DNA from: JAXMAF01 sp046350555
Lineage (GTDB): Bacteria > Planctomycetota > Phycisphaerae > Phycisphaerales > SM1A02
NCBI GenBank assembly: GCA_046350555.1
Contig: JAXMAF010000009.1
Location: forward strand, 62,001 to 126,000
Length of the DNA: 64,000 bases
Reading direction: 5' to 3'
Part shown: piece after piece, positions 9,587 to 17,866 of the stretch
Numbering within the stretch: position 1 is the first letter of the stretch
Layout of the letters: every line of letters starts with the position of its first letter
The notes under the pieces: generated by a model
What the model was told of the DNA's origin: nothing
Databases searched by the model: none
Seen by the model: only the letters and a program-made list of their open reading frames with translations
Made by a program: the position numbers and the translations under genes

Positions 9587-9690
9587 TACGCGTCCCAGTT
9601 GATTCTCGCGCCCCACCCCCACCCAATTCCGCCGCGAGACGCCGCTGTGGGCGGGGGGTCGAACGCATGGAGGTCTACTGGAATCCGTAT
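9586..9690 (-). mobile_element. MITE-like element, copy C (105 bp, inverted)
   Basis: Read on the minus strand it begins ATACGGATTCCAGTAGACC and ends GGGACGCGTAT. G flanks it on both sides on the plus strand. Its first plus-strand base supplies the A of the upstream gene's TGA stop. Confidence 0.85.
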
Positions 9691-9700
9691 GAGGGGAGCG

Positions 9701-9765
9701 CGAAGGTGTCGGGTACCTTCGCTCCACGGGAACCTTTGCTTCAGCGAAGGTACCCGACACCTTCG
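9701..9765. terminator. Perfect 23-bp inverted repeat between convergent genes
   Basis: Arms 9701-9723 and 9743-9765 are exact reverse complements around a 19-nt loop. Each arm also contains CGAAGGT..ACCTTCG and can fold alone. The position between a plus-strand gene and a minus-strand gene suits a bidirectional terminator, but there is no T tract. It could equally be a REP-type palindrome. Confidence 0.6.
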
Positions 9766-9781
9766 TTCACTGTGTTTCCGA

Positions 9782-10060
9782 TCACCACTCCGTGACCACC
9801 ATCCAGACGACCAGCGCCATGCAATACGCCGCCGGGACCAAGCCCGCGATCGCGGCGACGCCGTGGCGCGCCTTCGCGAGCGCCCAGAGTGCGCCGACGA
9901 GGCCGAGCAGGCCCACGGCGATCACGCTCCAGAACAGGATCCAGATCTCGCGCAACCTCTCCGGCGAGCTGTTGGCCCCGGAAGCCATGAGCAGCACCAG
10001 CATGACCAGCGAGGCGCCGCCGCCGGCGAGCATGCAGAGGAGTGCAAGGACGATTCGCAT
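9782..10060 (-). CDS. Small three-helix membrane protein
   Basis: 92 residues with three hydrophobic segments: about 2-26 (IVLALLCMLAGGGASLVMLV), 41-62 (IWILFWSVIAVGLLGLVGAL) and 70-90 (VAAIAGLVPAAYCMALVVWM). The loops are short and weakly charged. No family recognised. It is followed, 87 bp further along its own strand, by no further gene, and a dockerin gene on the same strand ends upstream at 10147. Expression with that gene is possible but not shown. Confidence 0.6.
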   Translation of the reverse strand: MRIVLALLCMLAGGGASLVMLVLLMASGANSSPERLREIWILFWSVIAVGLLGLVGALWALAKARHGVAAIAGLVPAAYCMALVVWMVVTEW

Positions 10061-10146
10061 GGCAGGTGGTCAGGGACGCTCCGGCGCCTTGGCTTGTTCC
10101 GCTTGCTTGTTCGTTCCTCTCGCTTGCCGACGCCCTCGTTTGCCGA

Positions 10147-11973
10147 TCAGCTTCCGGCCCCGCATGAATTCCACGAGCCAAGAAGCAGGCCCAGGTCGGC
10201 GCCGTCCACGATGCCGTCGAGATTGAGATCGCCGGTGACGGAGGCCGTGTTCCATGCGGCCAGCAGCGCACCGAGGTCGGCGGCGCCGACGTTGCCATCG
10301 CCATCGATGTCGCCGATGCACGACACCTCCACGACCGCGAAGGTCGTGAAGCCGGCGCTACCGCTGTTGGGGTGGACGCTCCAGGCGCCGTCGGCGCCGT
10401 CGAGCCGCACGAAGTGCTCGTTGCCGCCGGACGTCGAGGGCTCCCCCGGCGCCCAGTTCGTGTAGTTGGCGACGGTGTGATCCAGCCACTGAAACACACC
10501 GGCGATCGCCTGGTCGCTGAGCCCGATGAAGCAGGAGCGCGGCGCGCCATCGAAGGCCGCCACGTTGCGCCGGATCCACTCGTTCTCGACGGCATCGTCG
10601 ATGACGGCCAACGTGCCGCGCAGGCTCAGCGCCCTCTTCTGGGCTTCCGACCATGCGCCGGACTCGAGGAGGTAGTACTGGTGGCCGGTGGCTGGATTGA
10701 ACAGTGGACCCGCCACGACACCCGGATCGCAGAGGCCCTTCGCCTCGGCGACACAGTTGCCGTCCCAGCTCGCCTCGCAACAGAAGCTGTCGATGGAACA
10801 GACCGTGTGGCAGCAGGACTCGCCTTCGCAGCCGGGACCATGCGCGCGGAAACAGGATCCGGCGCTTGGACCGCACGCGGGGATCTCGAACTCCACGACG
10901 CCAAATCGCTGCGCCGTGTTCGAAACGTCGCTCCAGAGACCCGAATCGGCGAGCATCTGCCCATCGTCCGCACCCACGCCGCCCTCATCAAGATCATCCG
11001 GTTCGCCGACGGCCCAGTGAACGAAGTCCAGCGGCTGCCCGCTGCTCCAGACGAAGACTCCCTCGCGCGCGACATCGTTGATGCCGAGCCAGAGATGACG
11101 TCCCGACAGGCCGGGGATGTTGTTGGCCACGTTGCTTCGGATCCACTCGTTCTCCGCCGCATCGTCGATGGTCGCCAGCGCGCCGCCCAGCTCGCTCGCG
11201 AGGACGCTGCTCTCCTCCCACGTTGCCGGCGAGAGCAGCGAATACAGGTGTCCCGATGTCGGATCGATGATCTGACCGGACATCGGCGCCTGCGGGCAGA
11301 AATCGATCTCCAGCGTGAACGCGTAGTCGAGCGCCTTGGCGCCGGTCTGCTGCCCGGCGAGCTGGACGGAGGCGTCCACGGACAGCACGTACTCGCCATC
11401 CACGACCTGGAAGCACGTGTTCCACGACGGGTTCGCGCTGTCGTAGTGCAGGTTCACGCCCGGTCCGGTCAGCGCGATGGCGGCGCCCGACGTGGCGCCG
11501 GTCATGGAACCGACGAAGCGCAGCGTCGCCACCTCGAAGGAGGCCAGATCGGAGACGACCAGCGAGACCTTGATGTTCTCCTGCGCCGCGGCAAACCCTG
11601 CAACCACCGGCTTGCTGACGGTCAACGAGCTGGCAAGCTTGAACCCCGACGTCTCCAGGTTCGGCTGGAGCGTGAGCCACTTCGAATCGCTGGTCAGGCA
11701 CGCCTCGTTGATGTCGCTGATGACGCACTGGTTGAAGAAGATCGGCCCGTAGGCCGGCCGCTGTTGCGAGTTGTAGCCCGCCGAGTTGTCGCCCTGGGCG
11801 GAGACGCCACCGCTCCGCGCATCCTGTCCTGCCGTGATCTTCCCAAGCGCGCCGAACGCGCCGCTCGCGAACGTGAGGGAGAGCGCGAGCGCAACCGGAA
11901 GCGATCGCGGCCAGGCGCTAACCGACGCGAAGCGTGTCGTGACGGCGAGCATGTGGTGTGGGGTGTGTGGCAT
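10147..11973 (-). CDS. Exported protein with two C-type-lectin domains and dockerin pair
   Basis: 608 residues. The ATG at 11973 has GGAGGAAGA 7-8 nt upstream and a long signal region (SLPVALALSLTFASGAFGAL). The N-terminal half is a beta-rich region without a name. Then comes a C-type-lectin-like domain (ATWEESSVLASELGGALATI, NEWIRSNVANN, HLWLGINDVAREGVFVWSSG), a Cys-rich linker (CCHTVCSIDSFCC, CEASWDGNC type, common in planctomycete secreted proteins), and a second lectin-like domain (EAQKRALSLRGTLAVIDDAV, CFIGLSDQAIAGVFQWLD, NYTNWAPGEP). The end is a dockerin pair (DIDGDGNVGAADLGALLAAW, DLNLDGIVDGADLGLLLGSW). A likely carbohydrate- or surface-binding role is inferred from the domains only. 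Confidence 0.86.
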   Translation of the reverse strand: MPHTPHHMLAVTTRFASVSAWPRSLPVALALSLTFASGAFGALGKITAGQDARSGGVSAQGDNSAGYNSQQRPAYGPIFFNQCVISDINEACLTSDSKWLTLQPNLETSGFKLASSLTVSKPVVAGFAAAQENIKVSLVVSDLASFEVATLRFVGSMTGATSGAAIALTGPGVNLHYDSANPSWNTCFQVVDGEYVLSVDASVQLAGQQTGAKALDYAFTLEIDFCPQAPMSGQIIDPTSGHLYSLLSPATWEESSVLASELGGALATIDDAAENEWIRSNVANNIPGLSGRHLWLGINDVAREGVFVWSSGQPLDFVHWAVGEPDDLDEGGVGADDGQMLADSGLWSDVSNTAQRFGVVEFEIPACGPSAGSCFRAHGPGCEGESCCHTVCSIDSFCCEASWDGNCVAEAKGLCDPGVVAGPLFNPATGHQYYLLESGAWSEAQKRALSLRGTLAVIDDAVENEWIRRNVAAFDGAPRSCFIGLSDQAIAGVFQWLDHTVANYTNWAPGEPSTSGGNEHFVRLDGADGAWSVHPNSGSAGFTTFAVVEVSCIGDIDGDGNVGAADLGALLAAWNTASVTGDLNLDGIVDGADLGLLLGSWNSCGAGS

Positions 11974-12217
11974 CGAGTGATCTTCCTCCGCGGGACCTGC
12001 CTTTGGTGGGGCGACGATGTCAGGACAACATAAACATAGATGTTCCGCCGGACGAGCGGATCGCCGACCGCGTGGCGTTGTCGCCGATCCGAACGTGTGC
12101 CGACGAGCCGGTGGAGGATGCGGATCCGGGCTGCCGCTGCGCGGCGCCGCGGATCGAACTCCGCCCCCTCCGCCGGCCATCGGCCATGGGGACTTCAGAT
12201 CATCTTCTCGCAACGCC

Positions 12218-14986
12218 TCAGCCCGTCCACGCAGCGAGCAGGATTCCAAGATCGGCGCCGCCGACGACGCCATCTCCGTCGAGATCGGCGTTGACCTTCC
12301 CGGCGACACCCTGGCCGCTGCCCCACAGGCTCAGCAGCACGCCAAGATCGCTGCCGTTCACCTGTCCATCGCCGTCGAGATCCGCGGACGGCGGCTTCCC
12401 CACGCCGCCGGGGTTTGACCAGATCCACCAGTAGGTCATGCCCAGCGTGTTGCCGCTGTCGCAGTCGAACTCGTTGCCGTTGGTGTCGCCGATCTTCGCC
12501 ATGAACTGCGCCTTGGCGTCGGCGGGATCGGAGATCGCGCGGTACATCCAGATGAGGTCCGCGTAGATCGACCAGTTCGTCGAGCCGTACTCCTGGACCA
12601 ACGCCTGGTAGTTGTGCGCCGCATAGGGCACGTTCGCGGCGAGGTATTGGGCGCCGCCACCGAATGGAAGCCAATTGATGATGTGCAGGTATTGCGGACC
12701 GGGACTGAATCCGCCGTACTGATAGACATTGTCGAAGATGTTCCCCAGCGTTGCGCTGGTGACCGGATTCGTGCCGGCGAGCTGCGAATCCTCCTGGAAC
12801 CAGTAGCGCCGCGCCGCATCGGCCTCGGAGCAGTACATGAACGCGGCGCGCGCCTTCATCGCGTCGTTCGCGGTCGCATTGGCCCAGAGCAGCATGCCAT
12901 ACCAGGCGTTGACGGCCTCCGAGCTGGACTCCTGGTTGATGCCGTTGGCGTACTGCTGCACGCCGGCGGCATTGCCGTGCCCCGAGTACGGATCGAAATA
13001 ATTGAACGCCGCGAACTGCGTGCTCACGCCGCCCACGGTCGCCTGGTCGTCATAGTCGGCGGCGAGATCGCGCGCCAGCAGGTCGACGAACGGGCGATAC
13101 GTGTCGCGCCATGTCGCGTCCGCGCCGGCGAGCACGGCCGCCGCGCGCAGGAAGTAGCCGTAATGGAAGTGGTGATCGTTCAGGAACGTGTTGCTTCCGA
13201 AGCCGGCCGGATAGCCGATGACCGATCCCCAGGCGGCGTCGTAGGAGAAGAGCCCCGGGTCGAAGGGGCCGGGACACGACGCCGGCTGATCCGGGCACGG
13301 CGCATGCACCGGCTTGAGCCCGCCACCCGATGCCAGCGCCGTGAACCATCCGCCGAGCCCATCCGACAGGCGCGTCTTCCAGAAGTCGGCCGACGTGTGG
13401 CTGACCGCGGTCGCGATGAGGTAGTTGTTGGCCGCGCGCGACAGGTGCTTGCCCCAGTTATATGTGTCGATGCCCAGCGGCGCGCCGTACTTCGACGGGT
13501 CGTTGTCGAGGTAGAGGTTGAGCTTGGTCATGTCGCCGGTGAAGCTCGACATGGGCGGGACGACCGGCGGGATCGCCGGCAGCGAGTATCCGAGCGTGAA
13601 CGAGCGCCCGCGTGCGAGCCGCATCTGGCCGGCGTTGTCCGGTGGCGGAAGCTGCGTGTACCCGCCGCGCGGCTCGCCGTCGGCGATCGCATACCCCTTC
13701 GCGCTCGAGTACGTCGCGGGCTGCGACAGGAACACGGTCGGCGTGGTCAGGTGCGCCGTCTGGTGCGGGAAGAGCGCAAAGAGCGTGGCCTGCGACGCCG
13801 GCGCCGGCTGTCCGGTGCGGATGTCCGTCAGCGTCTCGTAGGAGAACGTGCCGGTCACGTTGTTGTCGCCGCTGGGCGCATAGGCGCACGTGAGCTTCGT
13901 CGCCGTGCGGCTGCTCTCGTTGGCCGGGCGGAAGTATGCATAGGACGCGAGAAGCTGCACCGCGTCGGCGCGAGTCCACTGTCCGGCGGCGATCAGCGCG
14001 TCGGTGTTCGCGGGCAGTGCCGCGACCACCACCCAGCGGCTGCCGTTTCCGCCGGTCACGCCGCGGTTGTAGAAGGTCGTCTCGGTCGTCTGGCCGAAGC
14101 TGTTCCACTCCCACCAACTTCCGGTGGGCGCAACGAGCGCATAGGTGCGCCCGTTCACGCTCGCGACGGCGATGTGCGAGTCGGTCTGGCCCTGGTTGTT
14201 GCCGCTGGGCGTGCTCACCGAGCTGGCGTAGTTGCTCGAGTTGGTCCAGATGAGATACGGCTGGGCATTCGAATTGCAGCCGCCGTTGCAGTTCGGCGGA
14301 TCGGGCTGGCAGTCGCTGCCGAAGATCTGTCCCGACGCGTCGTTGAGCTGCACCTGCACCGTGTTGAAGACCGACGAGTCGCTGGCGTCGGGAAACTCGA
14401 CCCACACGTACGGCGAGCCGCGGGCCACCGTCGCGCGCAGCCGCTGCGACTCGGTGCTCGGGCTGCCGGCCGGGCAGTTGTTGCTGTTGTTACCGGGCAT
14501 GTCGAACGTCTCGCTCCACGTGCTGAACCCCTGCACGGCGACGATCGGATCGGACGGCCACCAGAAGGGACAGAGCTGATCCGTCGCGAGGCCGGGCAGC
14601 ACCTCGGGCCGGTAGCATGGTGGCTGGATGGCCTCGAAGCCGGGACACGCGGTCGAGCCGCCGCCACACGCAATCGTGCCCGGCGTCGCGCGGGGATAGG
14701 GATGGAAGATCGCGAGGCCGTTGAACCCGACGATGAGATTGAGCGGAAGCGGGTTGATCCCGTTGCCTTTCGGGACCTCCGACGGCGCCGCGGACCACTT
14801 GAAGATCTGCGAGAACCACCAATCCGCGATCGGATATGGGGCTTGCACGGGCAGGCCAGGGGGTTGGGGCGACGCCTGCTTCGGACCCTCCCAACCGGCA
14901 GGAACCGAGGTGGCGATGCTGGGCGGGTCGGCGATGGTGGTCGCCGAAAGCGACACGGCGGCGAGCGCCGTCAGGGCGGATTTCAT
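12218..14986 (-). CDS. Glycoside hydrolase family 81 endo-beta-1,3-glucanase with dockerin pair
   Basis: 922 residues, secreted (N-terminus MKSALTALAAVSLSATTIA). GH81 enzymes cleave beta-1,3-glucans such as laminarin or curdlan by inversion. Family features seen: the N-terminal substrate block (PIADWWFSQIFKWSAAPSEV), the loop LNDHHFHYGYFLRAAAVLAG with its conserved Asp, and INQESSSEAVNAWYGMLLW with the two conserved Glu. The C-terminus carries two dockerin repeats (DLDGDGQVNGSDLGVLLSLW and DLDGDGVVGGADLGILLAAW). The ATG at 14986 was chosen for the signal peptide; a GGAG lies about 11 nt upstream. It runs in the same direction as the lectin-dockerin gene downstream, with a 244-bp gap, so separate transcription is likely. 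Confidence 0.9.
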   Translation of the reverse strand: MKSALTALAAVSLSATTIADPPSIATSVPAGWEGPKQASPQPPGLPVQAPYPIADWWFSQIFKWSAAPSEVPKGNGINPLPLNLIVGFNGLAIFHPYPRATPGTIACGGGSTACPGFEAIQPPCYRPEVLPGLATDQLCPFWWPSDPIVAVQGFSTWSETFDMPGNNSNNCPAGSPSTESQRLRATVARGSPYVWVEFPDASDSSVFNTVQVQLNDASGQIFGSDCQPDPPNCNGGCNSNAQPYLIWTNSSNYASSVSTPSGNNQGQTDSHIAVASVNGRTYALVAPTGSWWEWNSFGQTTETTFYNRGVTGGNGSRWVVVAALPANTDALIAAGQWTRADAVQLLASYAYFRPANESSRTATKLTCAYAPSGDNNVTGTFSYETLTDIRTGQPAPASQATLFALFPHQTAHLTTPTVFLSQPATYSSAKGYAIADGEPRGGYTQLPPPDNAGQMRLARGRSFTLGYSLPAIPPVVPPMSSFTGDMTKLNLYLDNDPSKYGAPLGIDTYNWGKHLSRAANNYLIATAVSHTSADFWKTRLSDGLGGWFTALASGGGLKPVHAPCPDQPASCPGPFDPGLFSYDAAWGSVIGYPAGFGSNTFLNDHHFHYGYFLRAAAVLAGADATWRDTYRPFVDLLARDLAADYDDQATVGGVSTQFAAFNYFDPYSGHGNAAGVQQYANGINQESSSEAVNAWYGMLLWANATANDAMKARAAFMYCSEADAARRYWFQEDSQLAGTNPVTSATLGNIFDNVYQYGGFSPGPQYLHIINWLPFGGGAQYLAANVPYAAHNYQALVQEYGSTNWSIYADLIWMYRAISDPADAKAQFMAKIGDTNGNEFDCDSGNTLGMTYWWIWSNPGGVGKPPSADLDGDGQVNGSDLGVLLSLWGSGQGVAGKVNADLDGDGVVGGADLGILLAAWTG

Positions 14987-15302
14987 CGGGCGAGTCTCCT
15001 CGAACGCGAGGCACCGAATCACGAGCATGGCTTCCCATGAGCCACCGCCCACTCGGTGCGCAAGAGTGCATGAAGTACCCGGACGGCGGGTTCGTTTCAA
15101 GCCCCGAACACGAAGAACCAATCAAGTCGTGGTGCACGATCGGTTGGCGCCGGCGCTCATGAACGAGCCGGCCATGAGCCGAGCAGGCCAAGATCAGCGC
15201 CTTTGACCGCACCGACGACCCGCATCCCGAGGCCCCGGGCTTCCACCGGTGCAGGCGAGCCTCAATCCGTTCCAAACCCGTCCCAGGCAAGGATCCTCTT
15301 CT

Positions 15303-15404
15303 ATGGATTCCAGTCGACCTCCAGGCGCTGGACCCCGCAGCCCACACCGGCATCTGACGGCGGAATCGGGTTGGGTGGGCGCGAGAATCAACTGGGACGC
15401 GCAT
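15303..15404 (+). mobile_element. MITE-like element, copy D (102 bp, diverged left end)
   Basis: Begins ATGGATTCCAGTCGACCTCC and ends ACTGGGACGCGCAT. T flanks both sides (CTC context rather than TSA). It truncates a RAYT N-terminal fragment that lies just downstream. Confidence 0.75.
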
Positions 15405-15439
15405 TCGACCATCGAACGGTCGCCGACGTGCGGGTCCCC

Positions 15440-15550
15440 GTCGTCGTCTGGCGGTTGTTCCCGCGCTGTGTGACGTCGTGGGCGAGTCCGGGCACGACGA
15501 CGCGGGCGATGCGGGGCAGGGCGGATGGTCGCAGATAACTGGCGGCTGTC
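15440..15550 (-). pseudogene. RAYT transposase N-terminal fragment
   Basis: Minus-strand translation gives PRIARVVVPGLAHDVTQRGN before homology stops, compared with PRIARVVVPGLAHHVTQRGN in the intact copy at 24693-25472. The adjoining GGCTGTCCCC motif resembles the sequence next to the intact gene's start. Confidence 0.75.
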
Positions 15551-15651
15551 CCCCGTTGCTTGAAGCAACAGCTAGATAGTGGCCGCGGCCCAGTCCCGCG
15601 GTTTTGGGCGACGCGGCCGTGCGCAATGAGCGATGTGGGGGCGCTGTAGTG

Positions 15652-16902
15652 CTACGGTCGTTTGCCTGTTGGCGACATCCACGCCTCAAGCGTTGCGCGT
15701 TTTTCTGGGTCAAGCACACCCAACACCTTTGTCCACGATTGGCGACCAATCTCGTCGCGCTCCTTCTTCAGTTGATCAACAGTCTGCCGGAACGTCTCAA
15801 AGTCGGCCTTCGGAATCGGCTGCTGCTGTAGGCGGCGCTCGATCCATTCGTCGTCGACTCGAATCGCCTTAATAGCCGCAACATCAAAACTCCTGTTGAA
15901 CTCCCTTTCGCACGCGTCTGCAAACTCGACATATTCCTTGGAGCCGCCTTCCACTTCCTTCGCTTTGGCAAACATTAGTTGTAGGGACTTTTTCTGCGCA
16001 TAGATATGTGGATACCACTGTTCCTGAAACGCCTCACGAACCAACGTAGCATTGGGCTCTTGGAGTGCCTGGACAAGACCATCAACAAACGCTCGGTTGG
16101 TGCTCTTCAACGACTTTGCGGCGGAACGCAACTCTTGCCATAGGGCTTTCCGCCGATCCATGAGCTCTTTCAGCAGGGCTTCTGCTCCAGCCACATTGAC
16201 GTTCGCTTGATAATCCGCCATAATGGATTGATCCTTCACAATCGCTTCTCGGCCAGCACGAGCCGCTGCCAAGACGGCCGATGTACTTCCGACCATGCCC
16301 TGGTCAATCACACTCCTGATCTGCGACAGGTCTACCTGCCGACGCTCGAGATCGTCAATCACATTGGAAGGGTCGATGCCGCATTCCGGCCAAACCTGCA
16401 TACGCGAAAGCACCCTATATGCCTGCGCGCGCTGCCATCCCTTTAGTAGTTTGTCGACCTCACTTGCCCGATCCTCGCCGGTCACGGTCCGTAGCGCGAC
16501 AAACAGCGCGTCGTTCAACGCGATGCTTTTTTCAACGACAGCGGTTGAGCGCGCGAACAGCGCCGCGATCATTGCAGCCTGCTCTGTACCCCTCGTCATT
16601 GCTGCTTTCGCGGATCCAGCGTTGAGTTCACTGATGCTCGGGGCTAGTTGTTCCCATCCAGCTCGGTAAACGTCATACGCTTCGTTCAAAGCCGCATTAT
16701 GCACGAGGGCGAGCTTGTCGAGCGCCGCGTCCCATTCGGCTCTGGTGAGCGGAAGCGGCAAATAAAGCTCAATCTTGGGAGGCTCGACTGGAGGATCTTC
16801 CGCGTTCGCGCCTGAGGGATACGCCAACGCGAACGCACGCGAACTCCCCACGACCACCATCCAAGAAACGACGGAAATCAGCAGGGCGAGACGCCAATTC
16901 AT
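15652..16902 (-). CDS. Exported hypothetical protein, last gene of the MauE operon
   Basis: 416 residues. A signal sequence (LALLISVVSWMVVVGSSRAFA) precedes a Pro-rich stretch, then a mostly helical, charged body with repeated Ala/Glu/Lys/Arg patterns (FVALRTVTGEDRASEVDKLL, MFAKAKEVEGGSKEYVEF) that suggest coiled or bundled helices in the periplasm. No catalytic motif or family recognised. The start at 16902 gives an ATGA overlap with the stop of the MauE-like gene, which implies translational coupling. Its A/T-richer codon use resembles the rest of this operon and differs from the flanking high-GC genes. That codon use and the absence of recognised relatives point to a transferred gene set. 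Confidence 0.7.
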   Translation of the reverse strand: MNWRLALLISVVSWMVVVGSSRAFALAYPSGANAEDPPVEPPKIELYLPLPLTRAEWDAALDKLALVHNAALNEAYDVYRAGWEQLAPSISELNAGSAKAAMTRGTEQAAMIAALFARSTAVVEKSIALNDALFVALRTVTGEDRASEVDKLLKGWQRAQAYRVLSRMQVWPECGIDPSNVIDDLERRQVDLSQIRSVIDQGMVGSTSAVLAAARAGREAIVKDQSIMADYQANVNVAGAEALLKELMDRRKALWQELRSAAKSLKSTNRAFVDGLVQALQEPNATLVREAFQEQWYPHIYAQKKSLQLMFAKAKEVEGGSKEYVEFADACEREFNRSFDVAAIKAIRVDDEWIERRLQQQPIPKADFETFRQTVDQLKKERDEIGRQSWTKVLGVLDPEKRATLEAWMSPTGKRP

Positions 16903-17360
16903 GTGACTCTCCAGGAGAAAAGATTCCACCACGATGCGAACAACACCAAAATGAGCACGCAATTCCTAGCCAGTACGAGCCGCACCATCGCTTGTTCGGA
17001 GGCGAAGGCCTTCATCATACCGAAGCATCCACAATCGGGTGGCTTTCCTGTCGCGAGCTCTAGCAAGTACACGCCCGTAAACATGCACAACAAGATCATA
17101 AGCACAATCATGGCAATTTTGCGGAACACGCCGAAGGCGACCATACTTGCGACGCCTATCTCAATGCTCGGGATCGTTAGTGCGAGTGGCAGTCGCGCCT
17201 GTTCTGGTATTAGTGTCCATGTTCCAAGTGCACGGAGAAATGCCATCGTGTCGTACGCTTTGGCAAGTCCGGCAACGAGCACTACTGACGCCGACATAAT
17301 CGCAAGCACCACCCATACTCCTCGTGTTTGGCCTCCGACAGCACGTGAGTTCGTTTGCAC
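16899..17360 (-). CDS. MauE/DoxX-like membrane protein
   Basis: 153 residues with four hydrophobic segments: VWVVLAIMSASVVLVAGLA, LALTIPSIEIGVASMVAFG, IAMIVLMILLCMFTGVYLLE and LARNCVLILVLFASWWN. The motif PPDCGCFGMM is characteristic of the MauE family of methylamine-utilisation membrane proteins, implicated in disulfide formation or maturation of periplasmic proteins. The whole length fits a MauE/DoxX-type four-helix core. It overlaps the next gene by ATGA. A hairpin (17398-17426) separates it from the upstream gene for a 10-cysteine secreted protein, a plausible substrate; that link is inference. Confidence 0.8.
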   Translation of the reverse strand: MQTNSRAVGGQTRGVWVVLAIMSASVVLVAGLAKAYDTMAFLRALGTWTLIPEQARLPLALTIPSIEIGVASMVAFGVFRKIAMIVLMILLCMFTGVYLLELATGKPPDCGCFGMMKAFASEQAMVRLVLARNCVLILVLFASWWNLFSWRVT

Positions 17361-17397
17361 GATATTACCACTTTCCCAGAGCTAGCATAGTTGTTTT

Positions 17398-17426
17398 AAG
17401 TGCGGCGCGGCCAGCGCGCCGCACTT
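17398..17426. terminator. 12-bp perfect stem-loop inside the MauE operon
   Basis: Arms AAGTGCGGCGCG and CGCGCCGCACTT surround a 5-nt loop. A T tract follows on the plus strand (CTTTTTCC) but only a weak one on the minus strand, the direction of the flanking genes. It may act as a partial terminator or mRNA-stability element between the secreted-protein gene and mauE. Confidence 0.6.
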
Positions 17427-17461
17427 TTTCCAGTCGCTTAATTCGAGCGGCTACATGCTAG

Positions 17462-17866
17462 TTACGGACAGTCGGTCGTCCCCGAATAGAGCGGGTAGTC
17501 TCGACAAGTGAACGTCGTGAGCGTCGAACTGTAGATGCACGTCCCAACAAAGCCGCCACAAGACGCCTGATAGTACGAGCAATTCACCGTGGCGGTATAG
17601 CTATTCATGATGTGCGAGTACCCGGGAAGCTGCACCAGAACCCAAGTCAGGACGGGTCCATCGGCGGTGCCCGGACTTGTGCTGTCCCCATTACAATACC
17701 AAATATTGGGGGCCGTCCCACAGGTGACGTACCAGCTCGGATGCAGGGTACAGCAGTTGAGCGTGGTCTGGTTCCAGCATGACGCCGCCACAGCCTCGCG
17801 GATCCCCAGCAGTGTCGTGACCACTCCGGCCAAGCAGACGAGGGCGAGTGAGAGCTTTCTTGTCAT
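17462..17866 (-). CDS. Small secreted cysteine-rich protein
   Basis: 134 residues with a clear signal peptide (LSLALVCLAGVVTTLLG, cleavage likely after AVA). The mature part of about 108 residues has ten cysteines: SCW, NCC, TCG, YCN, NCS, SCG, TCI, TCR and DCP. The even number and exported location suggest up to five disulfides. No homolog recognised. Its start overlaps the stop of the preceding gene by four bases (17863-17866). A MauE-like gene follows after the 17398 hairpin. Coupling with a disulfide-maturation-type membrane protein makes it the likely business end of this operon, but no activity can be named. Confidence 0.75.
   Translation of the reverse strand: MTRKLSLALVCLAGVVTTLLGIREAVAASCWNQTTLNCCTLHPSWYVTCGTAPNIWYCNGDSTSPGTADGPVLTWVLVQLPGYSHIMNSYTATVNCSYYQASCGGFVGTCIYSSTLTTFTCRDYPLYSGTTDCP

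Larger units (their letters stand above)
14987..15651. other. Intergenic region holding MITE copy D and a RAYT 5'-end fragment
   Basis: No intact gene. It contains element copy D (15303-15404). Bases about 15440-15535 encode on the minus strand PRIARVVVPGLAHDVTQRGN, the N-terminus of the RAYT transposase found intact at 24693-25472, and the downstream part is lost. A GGCGGCTGTCCCCC motif at 15541 ends the fragment. Confidence 0.7.

Noticed and set aside
9586..9690. Rho-independent terminator at the end of the dockerin gene
   Set aside because: The same sequence occurs at seven other places, including inside two genes, so it is a dispersed element and not a terminator made for this gene.
12614..15040. 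808-codon plus-strand frame antisense to GH81
   Set aside because: His/Arg-rich shadow text; the minus strand has convincing GH81 motifs.
17398..17426. Terminator of a plus-strand transcript
   Set aside because: The T tract fits the plus strand, but no plus-strand gene was found upstream, so its role there is unsupported.
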